Part shown: piece by piece, positions 62,446 to 64,000 of the stretch
How positions within the stretch are numbered: position 1 is the first letter of the stretch
Layout: every line of letters begins with the position of its first letter
Assembly (NCBI GenBank): GCA_036397875.1
Contig: DASWIC010000296.1
Location: 1-64,000 of the forward strand
Length of the DNA: 64,000 nucleotides
Direction: 5' to 3'
Origin: SG8-41 sp036397875
GTDB lineage: Bacteria; Pseudomonadota; Gammaproteobacteria; Burkholderiales; SG8-41
Notes under the pieces: model-generated
Seen by the model: only the letters and a program-made list of their open reading frames with translations
Told to the model about the DNA's origin: nothing
Databases searched by the model: none
Program-made: the position numbers and the translations under genes

Positions 62446-62474
62446 ATTATCCTCAGGGGCTCCAGCATTGTCAA
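62446..62474 (-). promoter_or_regulatory. Strong sigma-70 promoter for livK
   Basis: On the minus strand a perfect TTGACA (62474-62469) and GATAAT (62451-62446) are separated by 17 bases, 43 bases upstream of the ATG. This is the best promoter match in the window and suggests high expression of the binding protein and perhaps the whole operon. Confidence 0.7.
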
Positions 62475-62478
62475 TCGA

Positions 62479-62498
62479 GGAGGCGGCCTGCCGCCTCC
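62479..62498 (-). terminator. Hairpin after the cytochrome c gene
   Basis: A perfect 8-base stem GGAGGCGG/CCGCCTCC with a four-base loop starts nine bases after the cytochrome c stop. It lacks a T-run and abuts the livK -35 box, so termination would be Rho-assisted if it occurs here. Confidence 0.45.
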
Positions 62499-62506
62499 AT
62501 TGCAGC

Positions 62507-62833
62507 TTATTTGAGCGACAGTATCCACTGCACGATGGCCCGGATATCCGCATCCTTGACGTGCGCGTTGGGCGGCATCGGGATGTCGCCCCACGCGCCC
62601 TTGCCGCCCGCCTTCACCTTCTGAGCCAGGTTTGCTGCGGCGCCTTTGTCCGTGCGGTAGCGCTTGGCGATCTCCTGGTAGCTCGGCCCCACCAGCTTTT
62701 TGTCCACCGTGTGGCAGGCGAGGCAGCCGCTCGACTTCGCGAGCGCTTCGGCGGCCTTGGCATCGGCGGCATGAGCGCCCGCGGCAAGCGTGACCGACGC
62801 GGCGGCGGCGAGCAGAGTCATGGCGAATTTCAT
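62507..62833 (-). CDS. Small soluble cytochrome c (c551/c8 type)
   Basis: Monohaem periplasmic electron carrier of 108 residues. A signal peptide (about 1-22, ending AHA) is followed by a class I fold with haem motif CLACH near 37-41, PSYQEIAKRYR, and the axial Met in DIPMPPNAHV near 83-92. Length and the MPPN loop match the cytochrome c551 group that shuttles electrons to oxidases or nitrite reductase. Confidence 0.93.
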   Translation of the reverse strand: MKFAMTLLAAAASVTLAAGAHAADAKAAEALAKSSGCLACHTVDKKLVGPSYQEIAKRYRTDKGAAANLAQKVKAGGKGAWGDIPMPPNAHVKDADIRAIVQWILSLK

Positions 62834-62878
62834 ACCGGGTCTCCGGGCGGGTGTAGGTTCACGTCAAAAAACCCGCGC

Positions 62879-62908
62879 ATTCTAGTGCCGTTCCAGCCGG
62901 TTTAACAA
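62879..62908 (-). promoter_or_regulatory. Candidate sigma-70 promoter for cytochrome c
   Basis: On the minus strand TTGTTA (62908-62903) and TAGAAT (62884-62879) are 18 bases apart, 45 bases upstream of the ATG. Confidence 0.45.
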
Positions 62909-62952
62909 GCACGATAACGTCGTCTGCCAGCGGTCGCGGATGCCCGATGCGC

Positions 62953-64000
62953 TCAGGCCGCGCTGGCGGGCAGGGACAGGACGCGCTCCAGTTCGGCGAG
63001 ATCGCTGATCGCCGGCAGGCAGGTCATGCCGCGGCACACCCAGGCATTGACACCGCCGGCCGAAGCGGCTTTGTCGAGGACCGGCGGCAGCCCCGCCCGG
63101 CCTGCCGGTATGGCGATGACGAGGGTATCGGGCCGGTAGCGCGCGGCGAGCGCGCGTTGCCACTGCTCCAGCGCGCCGGCTTCGCCGCGCAGGATGATGA
63201 GCTGGGGCGGGACGAGGTGCTCGTCGAGCGCCGTCGCGAGGCTCACAAAAGCGCTCGGCTGGCGCTCGAGCGCGGCATAAAAGAGCTGCAACGCGCGCTC
63301 CGCCGCGTCCAGGTAGCGGGGCTCGCCGACGAGGTGCCCGAGCCGCTGCAGGGCGAGCGCCGCGACGCCGTTGCCGGCCGGCGTCGCGTTGTCGTGGCCC
63401 GGCTTGGCGCGGTGGATGAGCTGCTCGTGGTCGTGGGAGACGAAAAAGAAGCCGCCCGCGACAGGATCCTCGAACTGCTCGAGCAGGCGTTCCGCCAGCT
63501 CGCGCGCAAACTGCAAATCGTCCTCCCTGAACTCGCATTGCATGATTTCGAGCAGCGCATCGAGCAGGAAGGCGTGGTCGTCGAGATAGGCGTTCAGGTG
63601 CGGGATGCCATCCTTGTAGGTGGCGCAAAGACGCCCGCCGCGCCACATCGTCGCCCGGATGAATTCCAGCGCCTGCCGGGCGGAGGCCAGCCACGCCGCC
63701 TCGCCGAACACGCGGGCGGCGCGCGCGAGGCCCCGCACCATCATCGCGTTCCAGCTCGTGAGCACCTTGTCGTCCCGTCCCGGGCGCACGCGCTGCTCGC
63801 GCGCGGCGAGAAGCTTCCTGCGCGCGGACTCGAGCCGTGTCTCGCATTCCGCTACCGGTCGATCGAGCCTCCGCGCGATGACATCGAGCGGCTTCATCAC
63901 CCGCAGGTGCCACGCGCGTCCCTCGAAATTAGGCGCGCCGTCGAGCCCGTAGTGGGGCTCGACCACGGCGTACTCCTCGGGCGTGAGGTGGCTTTTCACC
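62953..64000 (-). CDS. YyaL/DUF255 family protein, C-terminal part
   Basis: The last 348 or so residues of a protein that continues beyond the right edge. They form an alpha/alpha-barrel-like region with SWNAMMVRGLARAARVFGE, YLDDHAFLLDALLE and AGGFFFVSHDHEQLIHRAKPGHDNATPAGNG, characteristic of the family related to SPATA20 and B. subtilis YyaL, which normally begins with a thioredoxin-like DUF255 domain (outside the window). The enzymatic role is not established; the barrel resembles six-hairpin glycosidases and epimerases. The C-terminus has NAWVCRGMTCLPAISDLAEL, with two cysteines. Confidence 0.88.
   Translation of the reverse strand, partial: VKSHLTPEEYAVVEPHYGLDGAPNFEGRAWHLRVMKPLDVIARRLDRPVAECETRLESARRKLLAAREQRVRPGRDDKVLTSWNAMMVRGLARAARVFGEAAWLASARQALEFIRATMWRGGRLCATYKDGIPHLNAYLDDHAFLLDALLEIMQCEFREDDLQFARELAERLLEQFEDPVAGGFFFVSHDHEQLIHRAKPGHDNATPAGNGVAALALQRLGHLVGEPRYLDAAERALQLFYAALERQPSAFVSLATALDEHLVPPQLIILRGEAGALEQWQRALAARYRPDTLVIAIPAGRAGLPPVLDKAASAGGVNAWVCRGMTCLPAISDLAELERVLSLPASAA

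Overview
The window is a GC-rich stretch of chromosome from a betaproteobacterium (inference from protein sequence and from gene order; no rRNA or other species-level marker is present). Several blocks match layouts known from Betaproteobacteria: atpGDC followed by glmU-glmS, pilMNOPQ-aroK-aroB-dgt-gltB-gltD-hemE-priA, lptD-surA-pdxA-rsmA, and dusB-fis-purH-purD. Nearly all of it is core genome. I see no insertion sequence, prophage, integron, CRISPR array, tRNA or rRNA.

Layout. 1-2200: end of the ATP synthase operon (atpG C-terminus, atpD, atpC). 2312-7083: glpD, then glmU and glmS for UDP-GlcNAc synthesis. 7098-14429 (minus strand): hemE, priA, argS, a SPOR-domain protein and two tandem DsbA-like oxidoreductases. 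The hemE-priA gap holds DnaA-box-like sites beside an AT-rich tract. 14511-20723 (minus): glutamate synthase gltB-gltD. 20892-28828 (minus): the type IV pilus alignment and secretin operon pilMNOPQ, then aroK, aroB and dgt. 29066-31998 (plus): penicillin-binding protein 1A and an unknown protein. 32058-37548: hemB, cytochrome c4, thiD-thiE-hemL, rubredoxin and glyoxalase I, with a possible small RNA upstream of hemB. 37526-43059 (minus): lptD-surA-pdxA-rsmA. 43121-47359 (plus): amgK-murU peptidoglycan recycling, pepP and a UbiH-type hydroxylase. 47729-53727 (plus): dusB-fis, purH, purD, an unknown VOC protein and hemF. 53839-62403 (minus): a LivKHMGF-type amino-acid ABC transporter whose last gene overlaps a sensor histidine kinase, followed by a Ser/Thr kinase fused to two receiver domains. 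62507-64000 (minus): a small cytochrome c and the end of a YyaL-type protein.

How the genes fit together. Envelope building dominates: UDP-GlcNAc supply (glmU, glmS), transpeptidation (mrcA), muropeptide recycling (amgK, murU), LPS export (lptD), outer-membrane protein folding (surA), disulfide formation (dsbA) and pilus secretion (pilQ). Tetrapyrrole synthesis is the second theme: hemL, hemB, hemE and hemF are present but in four separate transcription units, alongside two c-type cytochromes.

The least ordinary part is the run 53839-61134, where a branched-chain-amino-acid-type transporter, a histidine kinase and a Ser/Thr kinase-receiver-receiver fusion appear to be one transcription unit. 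Also worth attention are the DnaA-box cluster between hemE and priA, the structured terminator-ended element at about 33138-33248, and a hairpin-bearing repeat family (two copies at 53744-53831 and a divergent one at 14451-14475).
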